Below, in pieces: positions 26,355 to 35,593 of a stretch of DNA of 64,000 nucleotides; position 1 is the first letter of the stretch; every line of letters starts with the position of its first letter. The stretch is taken from assembly GCA_027490725.1 (NCBI GenBank), contig JAIXXN010000018.1, positions 1 through 64,000 of the forward strand, in the 5' to 3' direction. Under the pieces are notes generated by a model, which saw only the letters and a program-made list of their open reading frames with translations, was not told the origin of the DNA and searched no databases. The DNA comes from Oxalobacteraceae bacterium (GTDB lineage: Bacteria > Pseudomonadota > Gammaproteobacteria > Burkholderiales > Burkholderiaceae_D). A program made the translations under genes and the position numbers.

Positions 26355-27869
26355 TTAGCCCCAGAGTGAAAGTGTTACGACGCGTCCCGAAAACGCGATC
26401 CCGATTAATCGAAAAGAACGCCCGGATGCCATGCCAAACCTCGGCTGCCTTCCCGCGATGACATCCATGATGCGGGGCGATGCCGGTGCGAAGAGATCTA
26501 TACTGATGGGCGCATCGAAAATGTCGCGGCGAACTTTATAGAGGGCGAGGAGACGTTCAGCCTCGGCCAGCGCATCGGCCTCAGTCACGAGAAGTGTATC
26601 GACGACCAATGTCCCTGCCATTTGCCACTGCGTCTTAACACTCGCGTCTACTGCTGTCGCTGAGCGGACATCACGTTCGACAAAGCCGCGCCGTGCGGCG
26701 GTAGTGACGCCAGCAAGGCCAGACTGCTGCAGCGTCCAGTTCCTGGCATAGTTAACGGTCACAGACCAGATCGGGGCGCCATTGTCTTTTGGCGGGCGGC
26801 GTTCGAATCCACTGAGGATGTCGTAATCAGACAATGTCACCACTGGTTGACTGCTGGGAACACTCAATCGTCCCATTCTAAGCACACCCTCAGAATCAAA
26901 TCCATACCAAGCACCAGCGCTCGCAGCGATCTGATCCATCGCACTGGCGAACGTGACACTGGCATCGTCGATCCAGATACCGACCATTGCACCACTGAGC
27001 GCATCAAGCGCCGCAACATCCGCCAGTGAGATTTCCCCCAAGCTCAGTCCGGAATCCAGCGCCAAGCGCTTGATAATCTGCCCTACCGTGCGATCCCCAC
27101 TAGCGGCGCCCTGGGTAACGTCGACGGTGATTTGTTCGGCCGAAAAGGATCCAAGACGGAAATAGCCACCGGCTGGCCACGCACGGTATTGCCCTGCGCT
27201 CGGCGGATTAGCCTCCATGTCCGCCTGCGATGTATAAGCGGCACCGGCGGTCAACGCCGCGCCATTGGAATAGACTGCGTCGACAGCGCTACATTGGCCA
27301 ACCTCAAGAATCAGCCGCGATGTATTCACCATTGGCGGGCTGACGTTTAACACCCGGCCATAGGATACTGGCCGCGCCTTGCCCTTAAGATCAGCAACAC
27401 CATCCAGGCCAGCGGGCAGTGCGTTGGTCCCGCCATAAAGCATTGCGGATCGCACAGGCAGCTGAAATCTGTACTGCTTATCGCGGAGGCGAATCACTAC
27501 CTGGGAAAATGTAGCCTCGATACTCTCGACGGTGGCCACCAGGATCGTCGTGAAGCCCGCAGGGTAAGCACCGCCTTCGCCTGATCGGATCGTCACAGGT
27601 CGACCATCGAACGAGTAATTGAGCCAGTCATCGAATTGACCGTCGACGTTGGCCAGCACAATTTCACCCGTTTCCAATTTCGTAGCCCCGCCAGTACGGC
27701 CATCTGCGAACGCATGCAAGCCTATCGAACCCGAGTCAATAACACATGGTTCGAATGCAGTATTCGCGGGCACATCAGTCGGAGACGTAGCAAACTGCAC
27801 GTCGGAAACATAAAACGTCGCGAGAGTTCCGGCAGCGTCAATTGCGGCGGTAAGTTCGATCAAAATCAT
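26355..27869 (-). CDS. Tail tip/baseplate hub-like protein
   Basis: 504 residues following the tape measure gene with a 4-bp overlap. It contains repeated beta-hub-like segments (SFSAEQITVDVTQGAASGDR, KPI-free) and AGAWYGFDSEGVLRMGRLSV, as in tail-tip hub proteins that attach the fibre and tape measure. Identification is from position, size and fold pattern only. Confidence 0.65.
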   Translation of the reverse strand: MILIELTAAIDAAGTLATFYVSDVQFATSPTDVPANTAFEPCVIDSGSIGLHAFADGRTGGATKLETGEIVLANVDGQFDDWLNYSFDGRPVTIRSGEGGAYPAGFTTILVATVESIEATFSQVVIRLRDKQYRFQLPVRSAMLYGGTNALPAGLDGVADLKGKARPVSYGRVLNVSPPMVNTSRLILEVGQCSAVDAVYSNGAALTAGAAYTSQADMEANPPSAGQYRAWPAGGYFRLGSFSAEQITVDVTQGAASGDRTVGQIIKRLALDSGLSLGEISLADVAALDALSGAMVGIWIDDASVTFASAMDQIAASAGAWYGFDSEGVLRMGRLSVPSSQPVVTLSDYDILSGFERRPPKDNGAPIWSVTVNYARNWTLQQSGLAGVTTAARRGFVERDVRSATAVDASVKTQWQMAGTLVVDTLLVTEADALAEAERLLALYKVRRDIFDAPISIDLFAPASPRIMDVIAGRQPRFGMASGRSFRLIGIAFSGRVVTLSLWG

Positions 27870-30800
27870 GATGCCCTCGCAAGCTCGCGCTGCGTCTTCG
27901 CCACACCGTCGGCTACCCGCTGCAACTTAGACAACGTCTGCGTACCAACCGCACCACCCTGCGCTACCGATGCCGAAAGGTGCGTGATAACCTCTCTGAG
28001 CAATCTGTTGGTTTCCTCGGCGGCGGCGGCATCATTTCGTACTCGAGCAGCAGTCTGCACGCGTTCGCCACGATGTAACTCGGCACGATAGCCGTCGAAT
28101 GGAACGAAATCCAATCCATTCGCGTGCGATCCATCCAACTTCTGCTGCGCCATGACACGAGCGTAAAAATCAAGCGAGAATGTGTCACCCAGTACGCTGG
28201 CAGCAGAATTTAAACCCATCGAACTACCGGAATTTACCGCTGCAGCGTTGACCTGAGCAACCTGATAGCTTGCCAGCGCATCGCGCACAGATAAGACAGA
28301 TTCGTTGATCTGAACAATCCCCGCCACCTGCAAATTCAGCACAGCCAATTGGCTCTGTGCCACTGTGGCTGCGGCGTCGGCCCGACTAGCAGCGATTGCG
28401 ATTGCCGCCTGGACTTTCGCGAAATCACGGGCGTACTGTTCATTCCCCCCGTTATAGCTCTTAGACGCATCGAGCAGAGCCTTAGCTGCAGACTCCATAT
28501 TTTCCGGTGTGGCAGCATCGAACTGACGCTGGGCTTCGGCGTATTTCTGCTCCGGCGTCAAAGTCGACGACTCACTGAGCAAAAGCGATTTGCCCAAACT
28601 ACGCATCGATACCGCTAGCGCCTGCGATTTTTCAATCACGGACTTCAGGGCGCTTGATTCTGCGTTATATGCAGTCGTTACAGCCGTCCGGGCCGAATCA
28701 AGAACTGTGGCCGCAGCTGACCGGGCCGACTCAAGCGCCGTAGCGGCCGCCTCATCGGCAGCAATCGAGGACTTCAGTGCCGCCAACCGATCGTATAAGG
28801 CAACCGTGCTCGCATCCATCCCTACGGTTTCAGCAGCGCGCAATTGTGCGACCGTCATCGTGCTCTTTAACAGTTCATCGATCTGTTGTTGGTAGCCCGC
28901 ATTTACCGACGCAAGATTACCTACGGTCGTTGCACCTGAAGATTTCGAGAACAGTGAAGTAAATGCATCGTTCACACCCAGCAATACCGCAGTTGCCTTA
29001 GCGCCGGACTCACCCAGAGCAATCTGGGTTTCGACTTGGGCGCGGAATGCCTCCATGGTTGTAGGCATGGTTAGGCCAACACTTGCAAAGGCATCCGATA
29101 CCTGACGCGTAACCGCTGCTGTCTTTTCACTTTCGCTATAGAAATTGTTGTAATAGGACGATGCGTTCGTGTTCAGAGCATCAATCCCTCCTGCCGCAGC
29201 CATCAGCGCGGCAGCAGCGGCATCACTCAGGTTGGAGAAACCGACCAACCGATTGCCCAAGTTGGCAAGCGCCTGTTGGGTTGCAACGATTTTGGCGACT
29301 GTCGACGTCAGCGTCTCGATAGTCGGTGCTGCGCCGAGACCATCCAGCATTGACGTCGCCCAAGACGGAAGACCGATGTCATCAAGCACCGTACGCACCG
29401 AACTACTCAGAGCAGCCAGATATTCGGCCTGTCCAGCCGCGCCGTCAGCGAATACCTTCGGCGCCCATGCACCAGTCTTTGTATCCTGCCAATCAAGTAT
29501 CTTGGCGCCCAGTTTCTCAATGACCAGGCCGCCCCATGCGCCATCGCCACTGGTGTCGTCCGCAAAGGCCGTTGCAGCGGTATAGCCAGCTGTCTTGCCA
29601 AACGCCTGGGCAGTAGTGTCAAGGATGCCGACAATACCCGACGCCAGCGCAGCGGTCAGTTTTTCAGTCTCAGCCGATACCTGAGTCGCCTCAAAATGGA
29701 GCGACTCGGCGCGGATCGTATTGACGCCCGCAGCCGAGGCGCTTGATGCGCCACCGGTATGGTAGGTGCCGCTGTTATCCATACTCTTCCAGATGGCCAC
29801 AGCCGCACCGATGCCGAGCGCGATCGGTCCAAGGACACCCACAACCGACGCAAAGCCAGCCGTCAGCCCCGATGCCGTGCCGGATGCAATAGCCGAAAAA
29901 CCTGCGCTCAGCGTACTGCTGAACCCGATCTCGCCAGCCAGCAATGCGCCGGATGTCTGAAGCGCGCCAGCACCAATGGCACCAATCGTGCCGGCAACCC
30001 CGGCACCGATCCCGGCAGCACCGGCAGCACTACCAGCGGCCGAAGCCACCCCGCTAGATGTCACGCCCAGGAGGCTCGCTACCAGCTTCATCACGAATGG
30101 CTGCGCGAACATCTTGTAGATCTGATCGGCGACTGAAGTCTTGAAGGTAGTGGCCAGAGATTTCGTGAACGACGCCCACCCCGATTTGCCGCTATTGAGC
30201 ATATCTGCAAAACCCTGGCGGAAAATGTCGTCATATTTTTTGACACTTTCCCGCCATCGGTCGATCATCGGCTTGTTCGTCTGGTTGGCATACCAGGTCA
30301 CATACTGCTCTTGCAGCAGACGCTGCGCTTCCGTCCCTTCACCTGCTAGTGCAATTCGCTCCTGCCACAATTTAGCGTCGATCGCCAGCAATGCAGCAGC
30401 CCGATCCTTCTCATCGAGAATAGATTCAGCCGCAAAACGCTCATTGTCGGTTTTCAGTTGACCGGCATATCCGAGCGCCTTGGATTGGGCCAGCGCCGCC
30501 CTTGTGACCTCAACGCGCGCCCCCATCTCACGCCGCATCTGCGCGATGGATTCTTCAGACAGTTTGCCGTTCTTCTTTTCAATCTCAGCGATTTCTTTCA
30601 GCAGTTCGGCTTCAGCCTTGATGGAAACCATCGCAATTTCGCGCGCCTCCGCCGACTTACCAAACAACTGATATTCAATAGCAAGCGCATCATTCGACGC
30701 AAGCCGGGCCTGCGTACTTTGAATGATCCATGCCAGCACATCCTTTTCGGCGGACTGGGCTTTGATCAACTGCTCGCTCGCTGACTGTTCCGCCAATGCC

Positions 30801-32731
30801 GCCCGGACCACCTCTTGGTGAGATGCTGAGAGTTTCAGCTTACCGCTGGCCAGCTCCTGAGTAATCTTGATACTGGTTTTCTGCGACTCAGTCGCATCAG
30901 TGCCGATTGCCAATTCGAGACGGTTTTCTTCCGTCTTGGTACGGATTGATGCGATCAGCATTTCGTAGGCTGTCGTCTCTTTGTTAATGGCAGCTGCAGC
31001 ACCTTTGTCTGCGTACTGTGCACGCACCAATTTCTCCATTTCTGGAGGTATCTCGCCGAACTGCTTTTTCAAACGTTCCAGTTCAGCAGCTAGCTTCTGG
31101 GCATTGGTACCGTTTTCCCCGAACCATTTGGCCAGTTGATCAGCTCGGGTACCATTTGCAGCCAGCGAGGTCTCTGCATTAAAAGCCTCGATCTTGGCGG
31201 TCAGTACACCATACTCACGTCCCAGAGTCTGCAATATCGCTTGGCGCGCAACCAAGTCCAGGTTGGCATACTCACCCTCCCCTTTGGCAACCTTTGGTAG
31301 CTCCGCTACGACCTCACCAAGACGCACTGAGGCTGCCGATTCGCTTTTGGTTGTGGAAATACCAGCCTTCGAAAGTGCGTTGCGTTCACGCAGCTTCTCG
31401 ATCTGTTTATCGAGACCTTCCACGATCTCTGCAGTCGATTGTCGTACATTTTCGCTGGCGGTTTTTGATGCGGTGGCGGAACTGGATCCGAAAAGAGACC
31501 ATGCAGTGGCAGCAAGTCCCAGAACCGTAACGACGGCACCAACGGGGCCACCCAGCAGGCCAAGCGCGCCTCGCAGAATCCCGCCGCCCACGGCTGCAGC
31601 ACCAGTCGCTGCAGTCTGCGCCGCCAGAGCTGCTGTATGTGCCTGCGCCGCAGCAGCTGCCCGGGCCTGAGCCGGAATCAGCGCATTTTGCGTCAAGGCC
31701 AGAATTGAATGTCCTTCAGCGGCGAGGACCGCCGCGCGTAATTCACGCTCACGCGCCGTTGCCGCAGCCAAGACAGCCGCCGTTTCGGCAACCGTCGCTT
31801 GCGTCAATGCTATGGTCTGGGTCGTCGCCAGTCGGTCGACAACAATTTTCTCGTATGTTTTTGCAATCCAGCCCGAAATGGTCGATGCCAATTTCGCAGC
31901 ACTAACCGTAGCAATCACATTCATCAGGAAGCCAAGGTTATCAGCCAGCAGTCCGATACCCTTCGTGAGGATGGCAACCGTGCCATTCGACTGCGCTTGA
32001 ACGGCCGTAAATTCCAGCACATTATTTTTCAGCACCGTGAAAGCACCGCCGATGCTCTGAACCTGCTTTGACTCTTCGCGCAACTGGGCCAGTGCTTTGG
32101 GAAGCACGTCGGCCATCACCTGAGAGGTGATCAGCCCATTCGACGCCATGTTCTTGAGTGCACCGACCGGCACGCCAATTCCATCAGCTAATGCCAACAT
32201 CAGCCGTGGTGCCGCCTCATTAACTGCGTTGAATTCTTCGCCGCGCAAAGTTCCGGACGCAAATGCCTGAGACAACTGGAGCTGCGCGGAAGCAGACTCA
32301 GCAGCAGTCGCACCAGAGACCTTCAGCCCTAAGCTCACGACCTCAGTAATATCTGCAACGCGTTGCTGGGAAACCCCCAGTTCGCGCGTTCCATTGGTAA
32401 TGCGGGCATACAGGGTGCCGGTACCAGCCAGCGCTTGTTGAGCATCATGAGCAATCCGACGCACCACCTCCAACGAGCTTGCATATTCGGTATTGGTTTG
32501 AGTAGCCAGTCGCAATTGGGACGTGTATTTCGTGTACTCATCCGACATTTGAATAATGCCGGCAATGCCCGATCCTAATCCGATCGTGCTCGCGAGCGTC
32601 TTGAATGCGGCCGAAACAGTATCAGAGACCCGATTCATCGAGGTAGCAACCGAATCGATTTGACGGCGCGACTCCTCCGCACCGTCTACACCGATCCTGA
32701 TTACTGCGCCTGAACTCGCCGTGTAAGCCAT
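27866..32731 (-). CDS. Tape measure protein
   Basis: 1621 residues, the longest gene in the window. It begins with an N-terminal tape-measure domain (about 60-250: TQTNTEYASSLEVVRRIAHD, GTLRGEEFNAVNEAAPRLML). Long alanine/glutamate helices, hydrophobic glycine-rich segments and coiled coils at 1400-1550 follow. Length sets tail length; at the usual 1.5 Angstrom per residue this would give a tail of roughly 240 nm or less, an inference from lambda-type phages. Hydrophobic segments may aid DNA entry. Confidence 0.93.
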   Translation of the reverse strand: MAYTASSGAVIRIGVDGAEESRRQIDSVATSMNRVSDTVSAAFKTLASTIGLGSGIAGIIQMSDEYTKYTSQLRLATQTNTEYASSLEVVRRIAHDAQQALAGTGTLYARITNGTRELGVSQQRVADITEVVSLGLKVSGATAAESASAQLQLSQAFASGTLRGEEFNAVNEAAPRLMLALADGIGVPVGALKNMASNGLITSQVMADVLPKALAQLREESKQVQSIGGAFTVLKNNVLEFTAVQAQSNGTVAILTKGIGLLADNLGFLMNVIATVSAAKLASTISGWIAKTYEKIVVDRLATTQTIALTQATVAETAAVLAAATARERELRAAVLAAEGHSILALTQNALIPAQARAAAAAQAHTAALAAQTAATGAAAVGGGILRGALGLLGGPVGAVVTVLGLAATAWSLFGSSSATASKTASENVRQSTAEIVEGLDKQIEKLRERNALSKAGISTTKSESAASVRLGEVVAELPKVAKGEGEYANLDLVARQAILQTLGREYGVLTAKIEAFNAETSLAANGTRADQLAKWFGENGTNAQKLAAELERLKKQFGEIPPEMEKLVRAQYADKGAAAAINKETTAYEMLIASIRTKTEENRLELAIGTDATESQKTSIKITQELASGKLKLSASHQEVVRAALAEQSASEQLIKAQSAEKDVLAWIIQSTQARLASNDALAIEYQLFGKSAEAREIAMVSIKAEAELLKEIAEIEKKNGKLSEESIAQMRREMGARVEVTRAALAQSKALGYAGQLKTDNERFAAESILDEKDRAAALLAIDAKLWQERIALAGEGTEAQRLLQEQYVTWYANQTNKPMIDRWRESVKKYDDIFRQGFADMLNSGKSGWASFTKSLATTFKTSVADQIYKMFAQPFVMKLVASLLGVTSSGVASAAGSAAGAAGIGAGVAGTIGAIGAGALQTSGALLAGEIGFSSTLSAGFSAIASGTASGLTAGFASVVGVLGPIALGIGAAVAIWKSMDNSGTYHTGGASSASAAGVNTIRAESLHFEATQVSAETEKLTAALASGIVGILDTTAQAFGKTAGYTAATAFADDTSGDGAWGGLVIEKLGAKILDWQDTKTGAWAPKVFADGAAGQAEYLAALSSSVRTVLDDIGLPSWATSMLDGLGAAPTIETLTSTVAKIVATQQALANLGNRLVGFSNLSDAAAAALMAAAGGIDALNTNASSYYNNFYSESEKTAAVTRQVSDAFASVGLTMPTTMEAFRAQVETQIALGESGAKATAVLLGVNDAFTSLFSKSSGATTVGNLASVNAGYQQQIDELLKSTMTVAQLRAAETVGMDASTVALYDRLAALKSSIAADEAAATALESARSAAATVLDSARTAVTTAYNAESSALKSVIEKSQALAVSMRSLGKSLLLSESSTLTPEQKYAEAQRQFDAATPENMESAAKALLDASKSYNGGNEQYARDFAKVQAAIAIAASRADAAATVAQSQLAVLNLQVAGIVQINESVLSVRDALASYQVAQVNAAAVNSGSSMGLNSAASVLGDTFSLDFYARVMAQQKLDGSHANGLDFVPFDGYRAELHRGERVQTAARVRNDAAAAEETNRLLREVITHLSASVAQGGAVGTQTLSKLQRVADGVAKTQRELARAS

Positions 32732-32740
32732 GCACTACCT

Positions 32741-33103
32741 TTACTGTCGTTTTTCGGAAAGCGCCTGGAGCACTCCGTGTTCCATTGCTTGGGTCATCAA
32801 AAATAGCTCCGACCGCTTTTTTTTCTTACAAGGCCAGTGATTGATACAAATCTGTACCGATCCGTAATTGAGCCCGGTTCGATAGCCCATTTCATAAATC
32901 CATTGGGACTGAACAGATCGCCAGAAATTGAATGCCTCAATGTTTTCCGGCCAGAGGATGAAATCTTCCTCAACAATTACGCTCCCTTCCGCTTTTAGAC
33001 CGAAGGCCGCCAGAGCCTCAGAAATCTGGGTCTCTGGCTCTGGCTCATCCGATCCTGGAATGCGTAGGTCGCCGCAAGCCAAAAGCCGTGCGGCGGCTAC
33101 GAG
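32741..33103 (-). CDS. Tail chaperone T extension (GT, read by -1 frameshift)
   Basis: This frame has no good start codon: a TTG near 33082 is preceded by no ribosome site. It is open up to the slippery site inside the end of the preceding chaperone gene. A slip there reads on into AAARLLACGDLRIPGSDEPE and then the DUF1799-like T domain (FILWPENIEAFNFWRSVQSQ). In lambda, G and GT chaperones bind the tape measure during tail assembly. The extension would be made at low level relative to G. Confidence 0.75.
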   Translation of the reverse strand, partial: LVAAARLLACGDLRIPGSDEPEPETQISEALAAFGLKAEGSVIVEEDFILWPENIEAFNFWRSVQSQWIYEMGYRTGLNYGSVQICINHWPCKKKKRSELFLMTQAMEHGVLQALSEKRQ

Positions 33104-33453
33104 TTTTTTGTGCGGGCACCGTTCTCTTTAATGTAGGACTTGACCACAACATCCAGTACGCCAACCGCGTTGTACATCACTGCCAATGCATCCTGGCAGA
33201 ACTCGGCCGGGGTGCCGTCATCGTTCAAAATGAACTCTTGACCTTTCCAGCCCGTCGTCAGGGAGAGCATTTTTTCGCATACCTTCGCATTGGTCGGCAC
33301 GCCATGCTCACCCTTGCAGCCCTCCTCAAATTCTGTCTCGCCCTGCCGCTCGATAAACAGCGTGAACGAAAATTGCTTGAGCTTGCCGCCATCGGCCTGG
33401 CTGAATTTCACTGGAACCGAAACGGTATCGGAGACTGCAAGTTTGTAAGCCAT
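33097..33453 (-). CDS. Tail assembly chaperone G-like
   Basis: 118 residues: MAYKLAVSDTVSVPVKFSQA, then the segment KLKQFSFTLFIERQGETEFE. The gene lies between tail tube and tape measure, the position of lambda G. The last codons before the stop contain A AAA AAC, so a part of ribosomes should shift into the T frame. Confidence 0.82.
   Translation of the reverse strand: MAYKLAVSDTVSVPVKFSQADGGKLKQFSFTLFIERQGETEFEEGCKGEHGVPTNAKVCEKMLSLTTGWKGQEFILNDDGTPAEFCQDALAVMYNAVGVLDVVVKSYIKENGARTKNS
33103..33109 (-). other. A AAA AAC programmed -1 frameshift site
   Basis: On the minus strand the heptamer A AAA AAC is in the correct phase (aca aaa aac tcg tag), two codons before the zero-frame stop. A shift of -1 joins the G-like chaperone to the T extension in frame. 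This is the standard X XXY YYZ pattern for tail chaperone genes. Confidence 0.82.
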
Positions 33454-33483
33454 GGTGTTGTCCTTCTTTATGTGAGTGAAAAA

Positions 33484-34455
33484 TTAAACGGAGATCAGAC
33501 GGAGTTCATCGTTGCCGGTACCGGCCGAAGTCGGAACCATCCGCAGGTCATAGCCGCACAAGCGTTTGCCGTTGAGCTCGACCTTCTTCGGATTGACCAG
33601 CTGCACTGCCGGCGCGTGAATCAGAATTTTGTTGCCGGTCGTGGTGCCCAGCGTGAGGCCGAGGCTCTGCGTGGTATTCGCCTTGACTGTGCCCATGAAC
33701 GTGACTTCCTGAGCAGCGGTCAAATCGAGCTCCATACTGCCGGTGACATCGCGGTCGGTGATATCGACACTCTCGCTACTCAGCAATGGTGTGAAGTTGA
33801 CGGTATTGCCGAGATTCAGCTCAATACCCGTGCTCGGGTACACGAGGCCACCAGTCAGCGCGCCCAGCGCATAGGTGGCGCCGAGGGTAATGTCCGTGAC
33901 GTTGGCTTTTGTGATTGCTACAGGAACCTTCCAGGCGGCATAGCTGGTGCCGCTTGGGTTAGCGGCTGCGATACCACCGTCGAGCCCGATGAATTCAAAC
34001 TTCAACTTGGGGCTGTCGCCGACCTTTGCACTGAGCATGCAGTTACCCATGACGCCCCACAGCTTATGGAGCACGCCGTCGTCGTAGTAGTAAATGGTCA
34101 GGGTTTTGAGTGCAGTAGATACCGGCGTGTATTCAACACGCGATGGCGACGATAGCAAGCCTTCGGCCATTGCGCAGGCCAACAACAGCTGCCCCCAAGC
34201 TGGGCCGACTGCGGCGCTGCCAGCGCCTGCCAGTTCGACAGTCAGACTGACCTTTACGCTGGCGGTACCAACCAGCTGCTCACTGGCGCCGAAATAGCCA
34301 CGCACAACATTTCGTTCAATGTTTTTAGCGTCCAGAGGCGTGATGCTCATTTCGGAGACCAGAATTGCATTGGCTGCGCCGGTGGGAACTGCATCAGTCC
34401 CGGCGGTCGTTTCGGCTTTTGCCAGGATGACGGTATTACGAATATAGCGGGGCAT
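33484..34455 (-). CDS. Major tail (tube) protein
   Basis: 323 residues, beta-rich, with VSEMSITPLDAKNIERNVVR at the N-terminus and a domain ending in NPKKVELNGKRLCGYDLRMV, typical of siphophage tail tube proteins with an extra C-terminal Ig-like part. It forms stacked rings round the tape measure. It sits just upstream of the G/GT chaperones. Confidence 0.82.
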   Translation of the reverse strand: MPRYIRNTVILAKAETTAGTDAVPTGAANAILVSEMSITPLDAKNIERNVVRGYFGASEQLVGTASVKVSLTVELAGAGSAAVGPAWGQLLLACAMAEGLLSSPSRVEYTPVSTALKTLTIYYYDDGVLHKLWGVMGNCMLSAKVGDSPKLKFEFIGLDGGIAAANPSGTSYAAWKVPVAITKANVTDITLGATYALGALTGGLVYPSTGIELNLGNTVNFTPLLSSESVDITDRDVTGSMELDLTAAQEVTFMGTVKANTTQSLGLTLGTTTGNKILIHAPAVQLVNPKKVELNGKRLCGYDLRMVPTSAGTGNDELRLISV

Positions 34456-34457
34456 AG

Positions 34458-34622
34458 TTATTCCTCGGTCGAGGCTGGCACGACTGGCTCAGCTGGTTTT
34501 TCAACGGGATCGTTGGATACCCATTCCTGACCATTCCAGGTCCAGCTACCGCCGCCTGGTGGATTCGGAATGGTGGCCGGCACGTCGCCGGCACTGGAAG
34601 ATGCAGTTTGTTTGGTCGCCAT
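34458..34622 (-). CDS. Small proline-rich phage protein
   Basis: 54 residues: MATKQTASSSAGDVPATIPN, a GGGSWTWNGQEW core and an acidic proline-rich end. Start at ATG 34622, following the stop of the next gene closely (2 bp). No known family; probably an accessory tail component. The WTWNGQEW core resembles small carbohydrate- or surface-binding repeats, weak evidence. Confidence 0.55.
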   Translation of the reverse strand: MATKQTASSSAGDVPATIPNPPGGGSWTWNGQEWVSNDPVEKPAEPVVPASTEE

Positions 34623-34624
34623 GA

Positions 34625-35062
34625 TCAGTTCAGTGTGTTGTTGGATGTACGATGGGAGACTGCGTAGGTAATACCAACCCAGCCGGTTTTTTGCCCTTGC
34701 GCGTCGTTTTGCGCCTCGATCTGGATACACTCCAAATCAGCGACAGTCCCGCCGAGAGTCGGATCTGCCGCCAGCCGCTCATAGACAGCAGCCAGTAATG
34801 GGTCGACTGCCAGATCTCCGCCAAGGGTTGCGCTGCGGGCATAGCATTCGACCGTGATACGCGACTGCCAGTCGATCGGCGCGCCAAAGATCACACCGCG
34901 CTGTGGTACGCCACCATCCCACTGGACGTTGATTGCAGTGGCATGGCTTTCGGCCAGCGTGCGCTCGCGTGCACGGAAAATATTAGGGGACACCGGCTGT
35001 CCAGCGGACAGCACAGCGACCATCGCGGCGACGATGTTGGAAAAAGCTGTCGGCGTCGTCAT
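34625..35062 (-). CDS. Minor tail/tail terminator-like protein
   Basis: 145 residues: VAAMVAVLSAGQPVSPNIFR, TVECYARSATLGGDLAVDPL, VYERLAADPTLGG. Size and place match lambda U or related tail-terminator proteins, which cap the tail tube. Overlaps the head-tail gene by 4 bp. Confidence 0.65.
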   Translation of the reverse strand: MTTPTAFSNIVAAMVAVLSAGQPVSPNIFRARERTLAESHATAINVQWDGGVPQRGVIFGAPIDWQSRITVECYARSATLGGDLAVDPLLAAVYERLAADPTLGGTVADLECIQIEAQNDAQGQKTGWVGITYAVSHRTSNNTLN

Positions 35063-35334
35063 GCGGATAGTTCCAGAAGGAGAACACTGACCCCAGTGCC
35101 GTCCGGTTGATGCTCAGCGACGAAGTACGACACCGTACCGATAACCAGTGCGCTGCCAACCACACTGGCAGAAACACCGACAGTCGGCAGGGTGAACGCA
35201 GGTACTGTGCAGGACATACCAAGCCCGGCACCTGCCGAAACATATGCACCGTCGAAGATGCCACGCACCGCTGCACCAGCCAGTACGGCATCTACGGCGA
35301 ATTCATCGCCGGCGAAGAATGGGGTTAGGTCCAT
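35059..35334 (-). CDS. Head-tail joining protein
   Basis: 91 residues: MDLTPFFAGDEFAVDAVLAG, then GIFDGAYVSAGAGLG, the pattern of lambda FII-type head-tail connectors (ATP-binding-sugar-transporter-like family). It connects the portal/adaptor to the tail. Located between capsid genes and tail terminator. Confidence 0.72.
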   Translation of the reverse strand: MDLTPFFAGDEFAVDAVLAGAAVRGIFDGAYVSAGAGLGMSCTVPAFTLPTVGVSASVVGSALVIGTVSYFVAEHQPDGTGVSVLLLELSA

Positions 35335-35337
35335 TAA

Positions 35338-35583
35338 TTAGCCGCCTGCAGGAGGTGGTTCGTTCTCTGGAGGTGGTTCGTTTTCTGGTGGAGGATCATT
35401 TTCCGGTGGGGGTTCATTCTCCGGTGGCGGCTCGCCGCCGCCACCGCCACCAGCGCGACCAGCCAACACTGCGGAACCGCATTCAATCAAAGCCTTAGCA
35501 GCAGCATCAGGCAGATTCACGACATCGTCCGGGGACAAACTGCGGAGGTCATGCTGCACCGGATTAACGATTTTGACTTTCAT
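35338..35583 (-). CDS. Small phage protein with PPPENE repeats
   Basis: 81 residues from ATG 35583, which is preceded by a GGGGGCGACG ribosome site. Residues 1-45 are globular (MKVKIVNPVQHDLRSLSPDD), followed by a GGGGGG hinge and five near-copies of PPPENE/D. The tail is a flexible acidic proline-rich extension. It lies between capsid and head-tail genes and may decorate the head or link proteins; function not known. Confidence 0.7.
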   Translation of the reverse strand: MKVKIVNPVQHDLRSLSPDDVVNLPDAAAKALIECGSAVLAGRAGGGGGGEPPPENEPPPENDPPPENEPPPENEPPPAGG

Positions 35584-35593
35584 CGTCGCCCCC

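Noticed and set aside
33088..34155. Plus-strand ORF of 355 codons opposite tail genes
   Set aside because: Antisense shadow of the tail tube and chaperone genes with no ribosome site.
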